A stretch of 54,456 bases of DNA from assembly GCA_903830985.1 (NCBI GenBank), contig CAIKVZ010000120.1, positions 1 through 54,456 of the forward strand. Direction: 5' to 3'. The position numbers and the translations under genes were made by a program. Origin of the DNA: an uncultured beta proteobacterium. Its GTDB lineage: Bacteria; Pseudomonadota; Gammaproteobacteria; Burkholderiales; Burkholderiaceae_C. Below are positions 46,648 to 54,456 of this stretch, piece by piece. Each line of letters starts with the position of its first letter. Within the stretch, counting starts at the first letter, position 1. The notes under the pieces are model-generated. The model was not told the DNA's origin. It saw only the letters and a program-made list of their open reading frames with translations, and ran no database searches.

Positions 46648-49600
46648 ATTAACTTTTGCCTCTGAGTTTCATCACGTAAAGACTCGTACAAACCTGCATT
46701 GTTCAGCAAAATGTCTTTTATCCCGCTACGCACAATCTGCGAATTCAATGCCTGTGTACTCATTAGCGTGTGTGCATCCAGCGCCCCCATGATGGCGTTG
46801 AGTAGCTCTGTTTTGAGATCAGGAGAATTGGCGAACTGCTCTTTGGTGTTATTAGTTGCCTGCTGGCGTAACGTTTCAGACTCCAGCAATTTTCCCTTGA
46901 TCACGTTATTCACGTAGACCAGCTTATCTTGATCTGAGAGTTCGCCTTCAAAAAGGTCGTTGACCTTCTCGATTATTGCGGCTAACAAAGCTTTCTCTTT
47001 ATCCTGCACGCTGCCCCCGCCCGACTCCGTGATGGGTTCGAGCTTTGGCGTTTCCCCCTCATTCAGCGGCATTGCGCGTTTTCCAAGATTCTTCAAGTGG
47101 TGATGCGTCAAGACCACTTTGGAGAGGTCAATGCCCTCGCGCTCGCGACCAAACTCCAGCAAGGGTAGTAAGCGCTTGTAGAAAATGGCTCGTTTTTCGA
47201 TGGCCGTGTTGCCGTAGTCGAAGATTTGCGACAGAAAGGTGTAGAGCCGAATAAACGCCCCCATGTCGGACTTGAACAGAATCAGGGCGTTCAATTCATC
47301 TTGTGCAGCATTGGTTGCCACGTCATCCTGTTTGGCCTTGGCTGCATTGAGAGCCTCCTGCGCCGCTTTGTAGCGCTTGGTCACACGGTCTTGCACCGGA
47401 TCGAGCGCGGCAACCAACTCGCTTTGCTTGGCATTCGGATTTAATTCCGCCGCCACCACTCGGTCCACTTCAAAATCATCGTAGTGACCAGAAGCATCGA
47501 GCTTGGCGCGCAAGTTAAAAACCAGATTCGGATCAGTTGTGGCAGAGAGTTCCACCGTGGCGTGATAGGTCTTGAAGGCTTCAAACACCTCGGTCGTGTC
47601 GTTGACGAAATCCAGCACGTAGGTCGTGTCCTTTCCAGGATGGGCGCGGTTCAGCCGGGAGAGCGTCTGAACCGCCTGGATCCCCGCCAGCCGTTTATCG
47701 ACATACATTCCGCACAACAAGGGCTGATCAAAGCCAGTCTGAAACTTGTTTGCCACCAGCAAAATCTGATACTCGTCGCCCTTGAAAGCTTCTCGAATAT
47801 CTCGGCCATTCAAGGCTGGATTCAGGACCTTGCTGTTTTCAGTGAAACCGTCGGGGCCGGATTCCTTGTCGCTTACCTCGCCAGAAAAGGCCACCAGAGT
47901 GCCGATTTTGTAGCCGTGGTCTTTGATGTATTTTTCAATCGCGAGTTGCCAGCGCACAGCTTCTAATCGGCTGCCGACCACCACCATCGCTTTGGCCTGT
48001 CCATTGAGTAGTGGTGCCACGTAGGTGCGGAAGTGCTCGACCACAATTTCCACTTTTTGCGAGATGTTGTACGGGTGCAACCGCACCCAGCCCATGATGC
48101 GTTTGAGCGCCGCGCTGCGTTCCACTTCTTTCTCGTCGATCTGTTTGCCTTCGTGCGCCAGCTTGAACGCCAAGCTGTAAGGCGTGTAATTGCGCAATAC
48201 GTCAAGGATGAACCCTTCCTCAATGGCTTGGCGCATCGAATAAACGTGAAAGGGTGCGGGAATGTTGTCGTTGGCCGGCTTCCTCGATGGATCGGGTCGC
48301 GTGCCAAAAATCTCCATCGTTTTGGTTTTAGGTGTGGCAGTGAAGGCCACAAAGGTGATGCCGCCATCCTCAGCACGTGTCGCCATCTGCGCGGCCAGGA
48401 TGTCTTCGGTGCTCACCTCGCCACCGTCGGCCAGTTCCTCAAGCTCTTCCGGGGACAGTATGGCTTTGAGCTTGGCCGCAGCTTCCCCAGTCTGTGAGCT
48501 GTGGGCTTCGTCAGCAATCACGGCAAAGCGTTTGCCCTGTGTGGCAGCCAGGTTGCGCACCGCTTCCAGCGCAAAGGGGAATGTCTGTATGGTGCAAACC
48601 ACAATCTTCTTGTCGCCGGCGAGCGCCTCAGCCAGCTTGCCACTTTTGCTTCCATCGGTATTCGTAATTACCGCCACCACGCCGGTCTGGCGCTGAAAAT
48701 CAAATAAGGCCTCCTGCAGCTGTGCGTCGATAACATTACGGTCTGACACCACCAACACCGTGTCGAACACCTTTTTATTTTGCACGGTGTGCATCTCTGC
48801 CAGAAAGTGTGCCGTCCACGCGATGGAGTTGGTCTTGCCCGAGCCTGCGGAATGCTGCACCAGGTACTTGCCACCCGGACCGTCTTTTTGCACAGCGGCC
48901 AGAATCTTGCGCGTAACATCGAGCTGGTGAAAGCGCGGGAAAATAATGCGTTCAATTTTCTGTTTCTTATCCCGTGGTGCAATGACGTAGCGCCCCAAAA
49001 CTTCTAACCAACTGTCACGCGCCCACACGGACTCCCACAAATAGGCTGTGCGGTGCCCGCCTTTGGGGTTGACCGGGTTGCCCGCTGCGCCATCGTTGCC
49101 CTGGTTAAAGGGCAGGAATACCGTGGCCGGCCCCGCCAGTTTGGTGACCATCGCCACTTCACTGTTGCTCACCGCGAAATGCACCAGCGCACCGTTGGGA
49201 AAAGACAGCAACGGCTCAGCAGCCTGACCCTTTGGTTTTGGGTTTCGGTCAAACCTATACTGATCAATCGCATCATTGATGCTTTGCGTGAAATCGGTCT
49301 TCAGTTCAACCGTGGCGACCGGCACACCATTCAAAAACAGCACCAAGTCAATACAGTTTTCGTTATGCAATGAATAGCGTACCTGCCTCACCACCCTTAG
49401 CCGGTTCGCGGTGTAGCGCGTGAGGATGTCGGCATTGATGGCCAGAGCAGGTTTGAATTGTGCGAGTTGAACGGGTTGGCGCAGACCCAGCAGCTCAACC
49501 CCGTGGCGCAGCACATCGAGCGTGCCACGCTGATCGAGTTGATCGCGCACGCGGGTCAACAGCGTTTCATCCGCTTGAGTGCCATGGTTCTTGGTCAGCG

Positions 49601-49769
49601 TCTTCCAAACCAGGGGTTGGGTGGACTGCACCCACGCCAGCACATCAGCGGGGAACAGCGCCCGCACCCGGTCGTAGGCCGCCACGTCGCCCTCGGCATA
49701 AAGCCAGCCGTTCTCGGCGAGGTGTTCGCAAATTTCAGTTTCGAAGCTGATTTCTTTGTGCAGCGCCAT
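46644..49769 (-). CDS. hsdR: Type I restriction endonuclease subunit HsdR
   Basis: A 1041-residue HsdR. The N-terminal nuclease has the PD-ExK residues Asp141 and Glu155-Leu-Lys157 (VATVELKTDF). The SF2 translocase domain has GSGKT at 309-313, DEAH at 420-423, and FVAFTATPKTK at about 475, and continues with RecA2 motifs (IQAVQTLSRLNRAHPGKDTT). The C-terminal helical region binds the MTase. Together with HsdM and HsdS it cleaves unmodified DNA after translocation. It is separated from HsdS by one inserted gene, and the GIY-YIG gene overlaps its stop. Confidence 0.95.
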   Translation of the reverse strand: MALHKEISFETEICEHLAENGWLYAEGDVAAYDRVRALFPADVLAWVQSTQPLVWKTLTKNHGTQADETLLTRVRDQLDQRGTLDVLRHGVELLGLRQPVQLAQFKPALAINADILTRYTANRLRVVRQVRYSLHNENCIDLVLFLNGVPVATVELKTDFTQSINDAIDQYRFDRNPKPKGQAAEPLLSFPNGALVHFAVSNSEVAMVTKLAGPATVFLPFNQGNDGAAGNPVNPKGGHRTAYLWESVWARDSWLEVLGRYVIAPRDKKQKIERIIFPRFHQLDVTRKILAAVQKDGPGGKYLVQHSAGSGKTNSIAWTAHFLAEMHTVQNKKVFDTVLVVSDRNVIDAQLQEALFDFQRQTGVVAVITNTDGSKSGKLAEALAGDKKIVVCTIQTFPFALEAVRNLAATQGKRFAVIADEAHSSQTGEAAAKLKAILSPEELEELADGGEVSTEDILAAQMATRAEDGGITFVAFTATPKTKTMEIFGTRPDPSRKPANDNIPAPFHVYSMRQAIEEGFILDVLRNYTPYSLAFKLAHEGKQIDEKEVERSAALKRIMGWVRLHPYNISQKVEIVVEHFRTYVAPLLNGQAKAMVVVGSRLEAVRWQLAIEKYIKDHGYKIGTLVAFSGEVSDKESGPDGFTENSKVLNPALNGRDIREAFKGDEYQILLVANKFQTGFDQPLLCGMYVDKRLAGIQAVQTLSRLNRAHPGKDTTYVLDFVNDTTEVFEAFKTYHATVELSATTDPNLVFNLRAKLDASGHYDDFEVDRVVAAELNPNAKQSELVAALDPVQDRVTKRYKAAQEALNAAKAKQDDVATNAAQDELNALILFKSDMGAFIRLYTFLSQIFDYGNTAIEKRAIFYKRLLPLLEFGREREGIDLSKVVLTHHHLKNLGKRAMPLNEGETPKLEPITESGGGSVQDKEKALLAAIIEKVNDLFEGELSDQDKLVYVNNVIKGKLLESETLRQQATNNTKEQFANSPDLKTELLNAIMGALDAHTLMSTQALNSQIVRSGIKDILLNNAGLYESLRDETQRQKLI

Positions 49770-49776
49770 ACCCCTC

Positions 49777-50691
49777 CTAATTCTTGTCCCGTTTCCCGAA
49801 AAGAGAAATCAAACGGTCTTCAAGTTTTGTGAATAACTCTGATTCCGTACTCCACTTGATGCAGTTGTATTGACGAACGTCAAAGTGAATATGCTTGAAA
49901 TCAGTATTGCGACAAGTCCAAATCACGGGCTTACCCAATGCAAGGGCATATCCAGCCTCAAAGTAGACGCCACCTCGATGCCCAGTGAGGTCCGCGACCA
50001 CAAATGCACTCTCTCGAATGGCGCGAAGAATCATGTCATCGATTTTTTCTGCGTGTGCAATCTCATCTATTCGGACAGGAAGATAGCCACAGTTTTGGAT
50101 CGCCTCTTTGATACCGATGCGGTAAGCTTCGTCGACCTGATCGTTAAACCACATTGCAACAAAAGCGGTTGCGCCATCTGTGATTAAATTCCTCTTGTGT
50201 TCCTCTACAAAGGAATAGCCGGTAGCTGTTAATGCAACGGGGAGCTCGCCGGCAGTTCTTGCGATGGTTACAAGTCCCTTCGCCTCTAAAACTTCCGACA
50301 AGAATTGAACTTCTGCATCAGCATGCGAATAGGTGATTCCCACGAAATCCCTTTCGTTGATATTCACCTTTGCGCCTAAATAGCTGGTGCGTTTGTAAAT
50401 TTCACGCAACAGAATTTCCGCCCTTTCCGAGACGGTTGGGATTGACCATTTGGGTAAGTTTTCGATTGTCGACGTATCGATCAAAGCTGGCTTATCTGGT
50501 GTCGCATTAGACCAAACGTAGCCCCGCAATTTTCTCAGTATGTCCGGGCCATCGATGTGCTCAAGTACGGCTGCCGCAGAGCCGGTGATCAGAAAGTGGC
50601 CGCAGCAGCCACAGTTCTGCTCTATTGAGTCTCCCCTTGTAACAGCAGGCTCAGCTGATTTGGTGCCGCATAGATTGCATTTTTCAGACAT
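49777..50691 (-). CDS. Zinc-ribbon plus deoxyribosyltransferase/TIR-like protein
   Basis: A 304-residue protein between HsdS and HsdR. The N-terminus is a zinc ribbon (Cys5 and Cys8, Cys27 and Cys30). A helical middle follows (about 60-170). The C-terminal domain (about 175-300) has ATAFVAMWFNDQVDEAYRIG, VVADLTGHRGGVYFEAGYAL and LGKPVIWTC, typical of the nucleoside 2-deoxyribosyltransferase-like or TIR-related fold seen in defence proteins. The conserved acidic FEAGYA segment is present. ATG 50691 with GAGG upstream overlaps the HsdS stop by eight bases, so it is co-translated. It may hydrolyse nucleotides or NAD as an added effector; this is inferred from fold and context. Confidence 0.75.
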   Translation of the reverse strand: MSEKCNLCGTKSAEPAVTRGDSIEQNCGCCGHFLITGSAAAVLEHIDGPDILRKLRGYVWSNATPDKPALIDTSTIENLPKWSIPTVSERAEILLREIYKRTSYLGAKVNINERDFVGITYSHADAEVQFLSEVLEAKGLVTIARTAGELPVALTATGYSFVEEHKRNLITDGATAFVAMWFNDQVDEAYRIGIKEAIQNCGYLPVRIDEIAHAEKIDDMILRAIRESAFVVADLTGHRGGVYFEAGYALALGKPVIWTCRNTDFKHIHFDVRQYNCIKWSTESELFTKLEDRLISLFGKRDKN

Positions 50692-51994
50692 TAACGCCTC
50701 GCACATCAATCTGCCCCGTAACGGCGGCGGAAATCAGCGTGGTGCGGTGCTCTTGCAGCAAGTCGATAGCGCGCTGGGCTTCGGCGGTGAGGGTGTCGAA
50801 ACGCTCTAGCTCGACTTGAAGAAAGGTCACGATCTCGCGTTGCTCTGATTCGGGCGGGTATGGCATAACGAGTTGGCCTAGCTCGTCAAAATATAGCCTC
50901 AACCGCATATCCATAATTCCCCGTGACCATCTACGAAACTCGGAAAAGCAGATTCCGCAGCGAAACAAATAATCATAGAAACGGGGATCAAGTGGAATCC
51001 GTTGCCGAAGGATGTCGTAGGCCGGACTTGTAACACCATCGTATTCAGATATACCAATAGCGCCCATCCAAGCGAGCAACTTGTTCACGATCAAGTCACC
51101 TTTTTGAACCAACCAATATCCGTCAGTCGTGGTGGCTTTGTTTCCTTTCGCTTCAAGTTCTTTTCTAGGGCGAACTCCAATAGCTGTGTAGATCGATAGG
51201 AGTTCGTGATCGTTATCATCAGGCGCAGGTTCCGCGACAAGTCGGAAAAGTCGCTTTGTAGCTTTCAGCTCCCAATGCCCCGGCACCTCCCCCAGCCACT
51301 CAACCCCAGAATCTTTCATCGGCACAGCAGGATTGAGCCCCTTGGTAACGGCGTGCGAAATCACCGCCTGCCGCTTTTCTTTCAGCAGCTCCACCAACCG
51401 CCGCTGCTCTGCCACCAGCTCATCAATCTTCGCCGTCTCGCGGTCTAGGAAGGCGGCGATTTGGGTTTGTTCGGAGAGAGGTGGCATTGCTAGACGAAAG
51501 TCACCGATTTGCCCTTCGTTCAATGATGGAACAGCACCTGGGTTTGCAATCAGGTCGAACCGAACAAGGTTCATTGCATGGCGAACGAACTTCACCTGAA
51601 ATTCAGTCTGTAAAACCACAAGACCCATCATGTTGTTGTCTAGGCATGCGTTATAGCGGAGAAGACGAATGCGTCCAAGCAAAAGAGCTGCACCAACCTT
51701 TGCAAAAACTATGGAATCAGCAGGAAAGACGAAGGCACCGAGTTCCTTGGCTGTGACACGATCTATCGTGTTATCGCTGTCGGCAAGAAAACCGTCACTA
51801 TCTGCTTGTGCGAGTGCATTTACCTTATGAAAAGATAGTTCCGCGCCTTCAGTACCCTGCTTTTCGTGTGGGAAACCGGCGCCACCTTTGAGACGACCGA
51901 GGTACTTGATCGGTACAGCATTCCAATGCCCCGGCACCTCCCCCAGCCACTCCACGCCGCTGTCCTTGTACTTCGGGTAGCGTGGAAAACTCAT
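50684..51994 (-). CDS. hsdS: Type I specificity subunit HsdS
   Basis: A 436-residue HsdS. Two target-recognition domains are each preceded by the same conserved stretch (DSGVEWLGEVPGHW, near residues 12 and 221). The helical spacers end with QIAAFLDRETAKIDELVAEQ and QREIVTFLQVELERFDTLTA. It defines the bipartite target of the enzyme. The ATG overlaps the HsdM stop by four bases. The DNA encoding the conserved stretch is a perfect 30-bp direct repeat, which allows half-gene exchange. Confidence 0.94.
   Translation of the reverse strand: MSFPRYPKYKDSGVEWLGEVPGHWNAVPIKYLGRLKGGAGFPHEKQGTEGAELSFHKVNALAQADSDGFLADSDNTIDRVTAKELGAFVFPADSIVFAKVGAALLLGRIRLLRYNACLDNNMMGLVVLQTEFQVKFVRHAMNLVRFDLIANPGAVPSLNEGQIGDFRLAMPPLSEQTQIAAFLDRETAKIDELVAEQRRLVELLKEKRQAVISHAVTKGLNPAVPMKDSGVEWLGEVPGHWELKATKRLFRLVAEPAPDDNDHELLSIYTAIGVRPRKELEAKGNKATTTDGYWLVQKGDLIVNKLLAWMGAIGISEYDGVTSPAYDILRQRIPLDPRFYDYLFRCGICFSEFRRWSRGIMDMRLRLYFDELGQLVMPYPPESEQREIVTFLQVELERFDTLTAEAQRAIDLLQEHRTTLISAAVTGQIDVRGVNV
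51272..51952. repeat. 30-bp direct repeat inside hsdS (51272-51301 and 51923-51952)
   Basis: The same 30 bases encode the EWLGEVPGHW segment before each target-recognition domain. Perfect DNA identity, and not just protein similarity, suggests recent exchange or gene conversion. Confidence 0.85.
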
Positions 51995-53733
51995 TTCGTC
52001 ATCCCGCCAATCATGGTCAGGATGCGGTCGGTCACACCTTTCAATTCGGCATCGATCTCCGCCAGCGGGCGCGGTGGCTTGAAGACGTAGAAGTGGCGGT
52101 TGAAGGGAATCTCATAGCCAGTCTTGGTCTTGTCGTGGTCGATCCACGCATCTGGCGCATGGGGCAGGACTTCGCGATCGAAATAGGTTTCCACGTCCTC
52201 GGAAAGCGGTACGTTCTCGGTGTCGCGCAGGCTGGCGTCTGGCACCGGCTTGCCCTTGCCTTTGCCCTTGGTGCCCAGCACCACCTTACCCGCCTCATCA
52301 CGTTCAGGGCGCTCAACGGTGATAGTACTGTACCCGAACGCTTCATTAGAAAAAATGCGGCTGATGGGCACATCGTCGCGGGTGAGTTCCTCGAAGTTCC
52401 CGAACAGCCGCGTGATGTCGTCGATGTGCTGAGGGCTAAGTTCCTTGCGCTTACTGCCCAGACTCTTGCGCATCTTTTGCCAGAAGCTGCTGGCGTCGAT
52501 CAGTTGCAGCTTGCCACGGCGCGCTTCGGGCTTGCGATTGCTGACGATCCAGACATAAGTGCTGATGCCGGTGTTGTAGAACATGTCGGTGGGCAGGCCG
52601 ATGATGGCTTCTACCAGGTCGTTTTCGAGCACGTAGCGGCGAATCTCGCTCTCGCCCGATCCCGCGCCGCCCGTGAACAACGGCGAGCCATTGAGCACGA
52701 TTCCAAAGCGGCTACCTCCATCCACCGCCGGACGCATCTTGGAAACTAGGTGAAGCAGAAACAGTAGCGAACCATCGCTGACGCGCGGCAGGCCTGGACC
52801 AAACCGCCCGTTATATCCCATAGATTCCGCCTCTTTGCGGATCTCTTTTTCGATCTTCTTCCATTCCACCCCGAAAGGCGGATTGGACAACATGTAGTCG
52901 AAGTGTTTTCCATGCAAACCGTCTGCAGAGAGCGTATTGCCAAAGATGATATTGGCAATATCCTGGCCCTTGATCAGCATGTCGGCTTTGCAGATGCCGT
53001 AGGACTCGGGGTTAAGTTCCTGACCGTACATCACCAAGCGAGCGTCTGGATTGAGACTTGAAAGATGCTCGTCCGCCACGGACAACATTCCACCAGTACC
53101 CGCCGTGGGGTCATAAAGCGAGCGCACCACGCCCGGTTTGGTCAGCGCCTGGTCGTCTTCAATGAAGAGCAGATTAACCATCAGCCGAATAACCTCGCGC
53201 GGGGTAAAGTGCTCCCCGGCGGTCTCGTTGGAAAGTTCGGCAAACTTGCGAATCAGCTCCTCAAACACAGCGCCCATTTGGGCATTGCTGACCACCCCGG
53301 GATGGAGGTCGATATTGGCGAATTTCTCAGTGACGAGGTAGAGCAGCCCTGACTTTGTCAGCTTGTCGATCTGGCTGTGAAATTCAAAGCTCTCGAATAT
53401 GTCGCGCACGGCTGGAGAGAAGGCCTGCATATAGGCACGCAGGTTTTCACCAATATGATCCTGGTCGCCCATGAGCTTCTTGAGATCAAGCGGCGAGGTA
53501 TTGTAAAAAAGTTGGCTGGCCGTGCGCAGCAAAAACGGTTCAGGATTGACGCCTGCCTTGTCTCGCTTTGCCAATTCGACGAGCACGGCAGGCTTGGTGG
53601 CTTCGAGCACACAGTCCAGTCGGCGCAGCACTGTGAACGGCAGGATGACCTTTCCGTATTCGGATTGCTTGTAATCACCGCGCAGCAGGTCGGCGACTGA
53701 CCAGATGAAGGAGGAAAGATTAGTTTCGTTCAT
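51991..53733 (-). CDS. hsdM: Type I methyltransferase subunit HsdM
   Basis: A 580-residue N6-adenine methyltransferase. The N-terminal helical HsdM_N region begins LSSFIWSVADLLRGDYKQSE. The SAM-binding motif DPTAGTGG lies at 208-215 and the catalytic NPPF at 284-287. A C-terminal helical region includes RHFYVFKPPRPLAEIDAELK. It methylates the HsdS target to protect host DNA. The gene lies 18 bases downstream of the HTH gene and overlaps HsdS (ATGA). Confidence 0.95.
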   Translation of the reverse strand: MNETNLSSFIWSVADLLRGDYKQSEYGKVILPFTVLRRLDCVLEATKPAVLVELAKRDKAGVNPEPFLLRTASQLFYNTSPLDLKKLMGDQDHIGENLRAYMQAFSPAVRDIFESFEFHSQIDKLTKSGLLYLVTEKFANIDLHPGVVSNAQMGAVFEELIRKFAELSNETAGEHFTPREVIRLMVNLLFIEDDQALTKPGVVRSLYDPTAGTGGMLSVADEHLSSLNPDARLVMYGQELNPESYGICKADMLIKGQDIANIIFGNTLSADGLHGKHFDYMLSNPPFGVEWKKIEKEIRKEAESMGYNGRFGPGLPRVSDGSLLFLLHLVSKMRPAVDGGSRFGIVLNGSPLFTGGAGSGESEIRRYVLENDLVEAIIGLPTDMFYNTGISTYVWIVSNRKPEARRGKLQLIDASSFWQKMRKSLGSKRKELSPQHIDDITRLFGNFEELTRDDVPISRIFSNEAFGYSTITVERPERDEAGKVVLGTKGKGKGKPVPDASLRDTENVPLSEDVETYFDREVLPHAPDAWIDHDKTKTGYEIPFNRHFYVFKPPRPLAEIDAELKGVTDRILTMIGGMTK

Positions 53734-53751
53734 GATCGGATTGCTTTGGTC

Positions 53752-53982
53752 TCATTTTTTGGAAGTTCCTATTTCCTGCTTATTGTTCTCGCCTGTGCCC
53801 GATGTCTGCCGGGCAATCCAAGCCTCTATGTCGACACGCATAAACCGCCACATCCCTCCAACCTTGAAGGCCGGGATCTTCTTGGCCTGTGACAACCTGT
53901 AAATCGTCCGCTCGGTTACCTTCAGGTAGCCAGCAACTTCCTTGATGGTGAGAATATGTTCCTCGCCAGTGCGTTTCATCAT
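53752..53982 (-). CDS. Excisionase-family HTH regulator of the restriction operon
   Basis: A 76-residue protein with the short excisionase/MerR-like HTH: ILTIKEVAGYLKVTERTIYR, then AKKIPAFKVGGMWRFMRVDI and a final EAWI. Proteins of this type often precede type I operons and regulate them. ATG 53982 or 53979 is used; no strong Shine-Dalgarno is visible. A longer upstream frame has no family similarity. It could also serve in prophage excision, since it lies near the right end. Confidence 0.8.
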   Translation of the reverse strand: MMKRTGEEHILTIKEVAGYLKVTERTIYRLSQAKKIPAFKVGGMWRFMRVDIEAWIARQTSGTGENNKQEIGTSKK

Positions 53983-54011
53983 TGTGATGACCATTTTTAG
54001 TAAGTTTCGAC

Positions 54012-54039
54012 AGCATAGTGCAAAACTGGCCAAACACAA
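54012..54039 (-). promoter_or_regulatory. Possible promoter of the restriction operon
   Basis: On the minus strand TTGTGT (54039-54034) and TATGCT (54017-54012) are separated by 16 bases, about 30 bases before the HTH start. The match to consensus is moderate. Confidence 0.35.
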
Positions 54040-54124
54040 ACAACCGCCACAGTCCGGAAGAATTGTGCTGGGGTTGCGGCTCACTAGGTGAGCTTCAGTT
54101 GCCGATGATGCTGGCTGCCTGGAT

Positions 54125-54144
54125 TTGCGGACGCCGGTTCAATT
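54125..54144 (+). other. attR core candidate, degenerate copy of the tmRNA T-arm
   Basis: TTGCGGACGCCGGTTCAATT matches the ssrA segment 86-105 at 18 of 20 positions. The surrounding 54100-54200 has no gene. A second, weaker copy of the acceptor end follows at 54308-54341. Confidence 0.5.
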
Positions 54145-54307
54145 GCGAAAGGCGGAATCGAACTCGGGTTCGACTCGGCGGCTGCTTCCTCGCTCGCCAA
54201 CCCAATCCGCGTCGCTCTTCAGTTGATAACGCTCGCGAGGGAAAAAAGACATTAGCCCGAAAACACGGACACTTGCGGGTTCTATTGCTATCCGCTTCGG
54301 AAAGCGA

Positions 54308-54372
54308 ACGCAGGTTCGGTTCCGTTTTCCACCACCAATACCTGAACCCCAACTCGTCAGAGTTGGGGTTTT
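54308..54372 (+). other. Degenerate ssrA 3' end and terminator copy
   Basis: ACGCAGGTTC...CCACCAATAC at 54308-54341 aligns without gaps to ACGCGGGTTC...CCACCAATAC at the tmRNA end, matching best at both ends. The next hairpin CCCCAACTC-gtca-GAGTTGGGG (54347-54368) plus TTTT matches the ssrA terminator. The displaced original gene end is the simplest explanation. Confidence 0.55.
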
Positions 54373-54456
54373 CATGTCTGATCGCGCGGGTTGCCTGGTG
54401 TTGTTGCGATCTCGTGCACAGTTTTGCGGACCTCGCCCTCGGCACCAAGACAATGA

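Noticed and set aside
54095-54448. Leftward frames of 104 and 117 codons at the right end
   Set aside because: They read through degenerate tmRNA-end and terminator sequence and have Arg/Ser-rich composition typical of shadow frames over RNA genes.
1-54456. CRISPR array
   Set aside because: No array of regularly spaced identical repeats with unique spacers is present; the only regular arrays are the four 11-bp iterons and the coding hexamer and collagen repeats.

Overview
The window reads as one complete tailed-phage prophage (HK97-type head, long non-contractile tail) with bacterial cargo at both ends, inserted at the 3' end of the tmRNA gene ssrA. The first 121 bases are the 3' end of a tmRNA of proteobacterial type. 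The GC-rich codon use and the phage gene families suggest a betaproteobacterium, but no host housekeeping gene other than ssrA is present, so genus and species cannot be named.

Layout, left to right. 1-121: ssrA 3' end (attL side) with its terminator. 0.7-3.3 kb: two leftward cargo genes, a HEPN/MauJ-like protein and a DUF4238 protein. 3.5-6.2 kb: a leftward, translationally coupled cassette of DUF2924 protein, large serine recombinase and two paralogous small helix-turn-helix proteins. This holds the only integrase candidate; I found no tyrosine integrase. 6.5-8 kb: HigBA toxin-antitoxin and a self-cleaving LexA/CI-type repressor with a palindromic operator. 8-19.3 kb: rightward early region: a large unknown protein, four 11-bp iterons, an AlpA-like protein, Sak4-like ATPase, SSB-like protein, Fe-S nuclease, primase-helicase, RuvC-like resolvase, DUF6362 protein and a ParB-fused DNA methyltransferase. 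19.5-20.9 kb: leftward ParD/RelE pair and three small proteins (DUF3489, DUF6900, one unknown). 21-30.6 kb: HNH nuclease, candidate cos site, TerS, TerL, portal, S49 protease, major capsid, connectors and tail tube. 30.6-31.1 kb: a DinJ-YafQ pair on the opposite strand, inside the tail operon. 31.2-39.4 kb: tail chaperones G and G-T (made by a -1 frameshift on A AAA AAC), tape measure, distal tail proteins, a GNAT enzyme and the J-like tip protein. 39.4-44.1 kb: collagen-like fibres and an unusual maturation cassette. 44.2-45.7 kb: holin-like protein, glucosaminidase endolysin, nested Rz/Rz1 spanins and a lysozyme pseudogene. 45.7-54 kb: a leftward type I restriction-modification operon (HTH, HsdM, HsdS, a zinc-ribbon/deoxyribosyltransferase-like protein, HsdR, GIY-YIG nuclease). 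54.1-54.4 kb: degenerate repeats of the ssrA 3' end and its terminator (attR side).

The most interesting part is 40565-44109. A tail-fibre-like protein ends in an Asn-Cys repeat tail (11 cysteines in its last 27 residues). Four tightly coupled genes follow: a beta-rich protein, a 2-oxoglutarate/Fe(II) oxygenase-like protein, a 61-residue protein, and a radical SAM protein with a complete seven-cysteine SPASM domain. I infer that this is a RiPP-like post-translational modification module acting on a virion tip protein. I do not recognise it as a described system. The second point of interest is the right-end restriction operon, which embeds two additional possible effectors.
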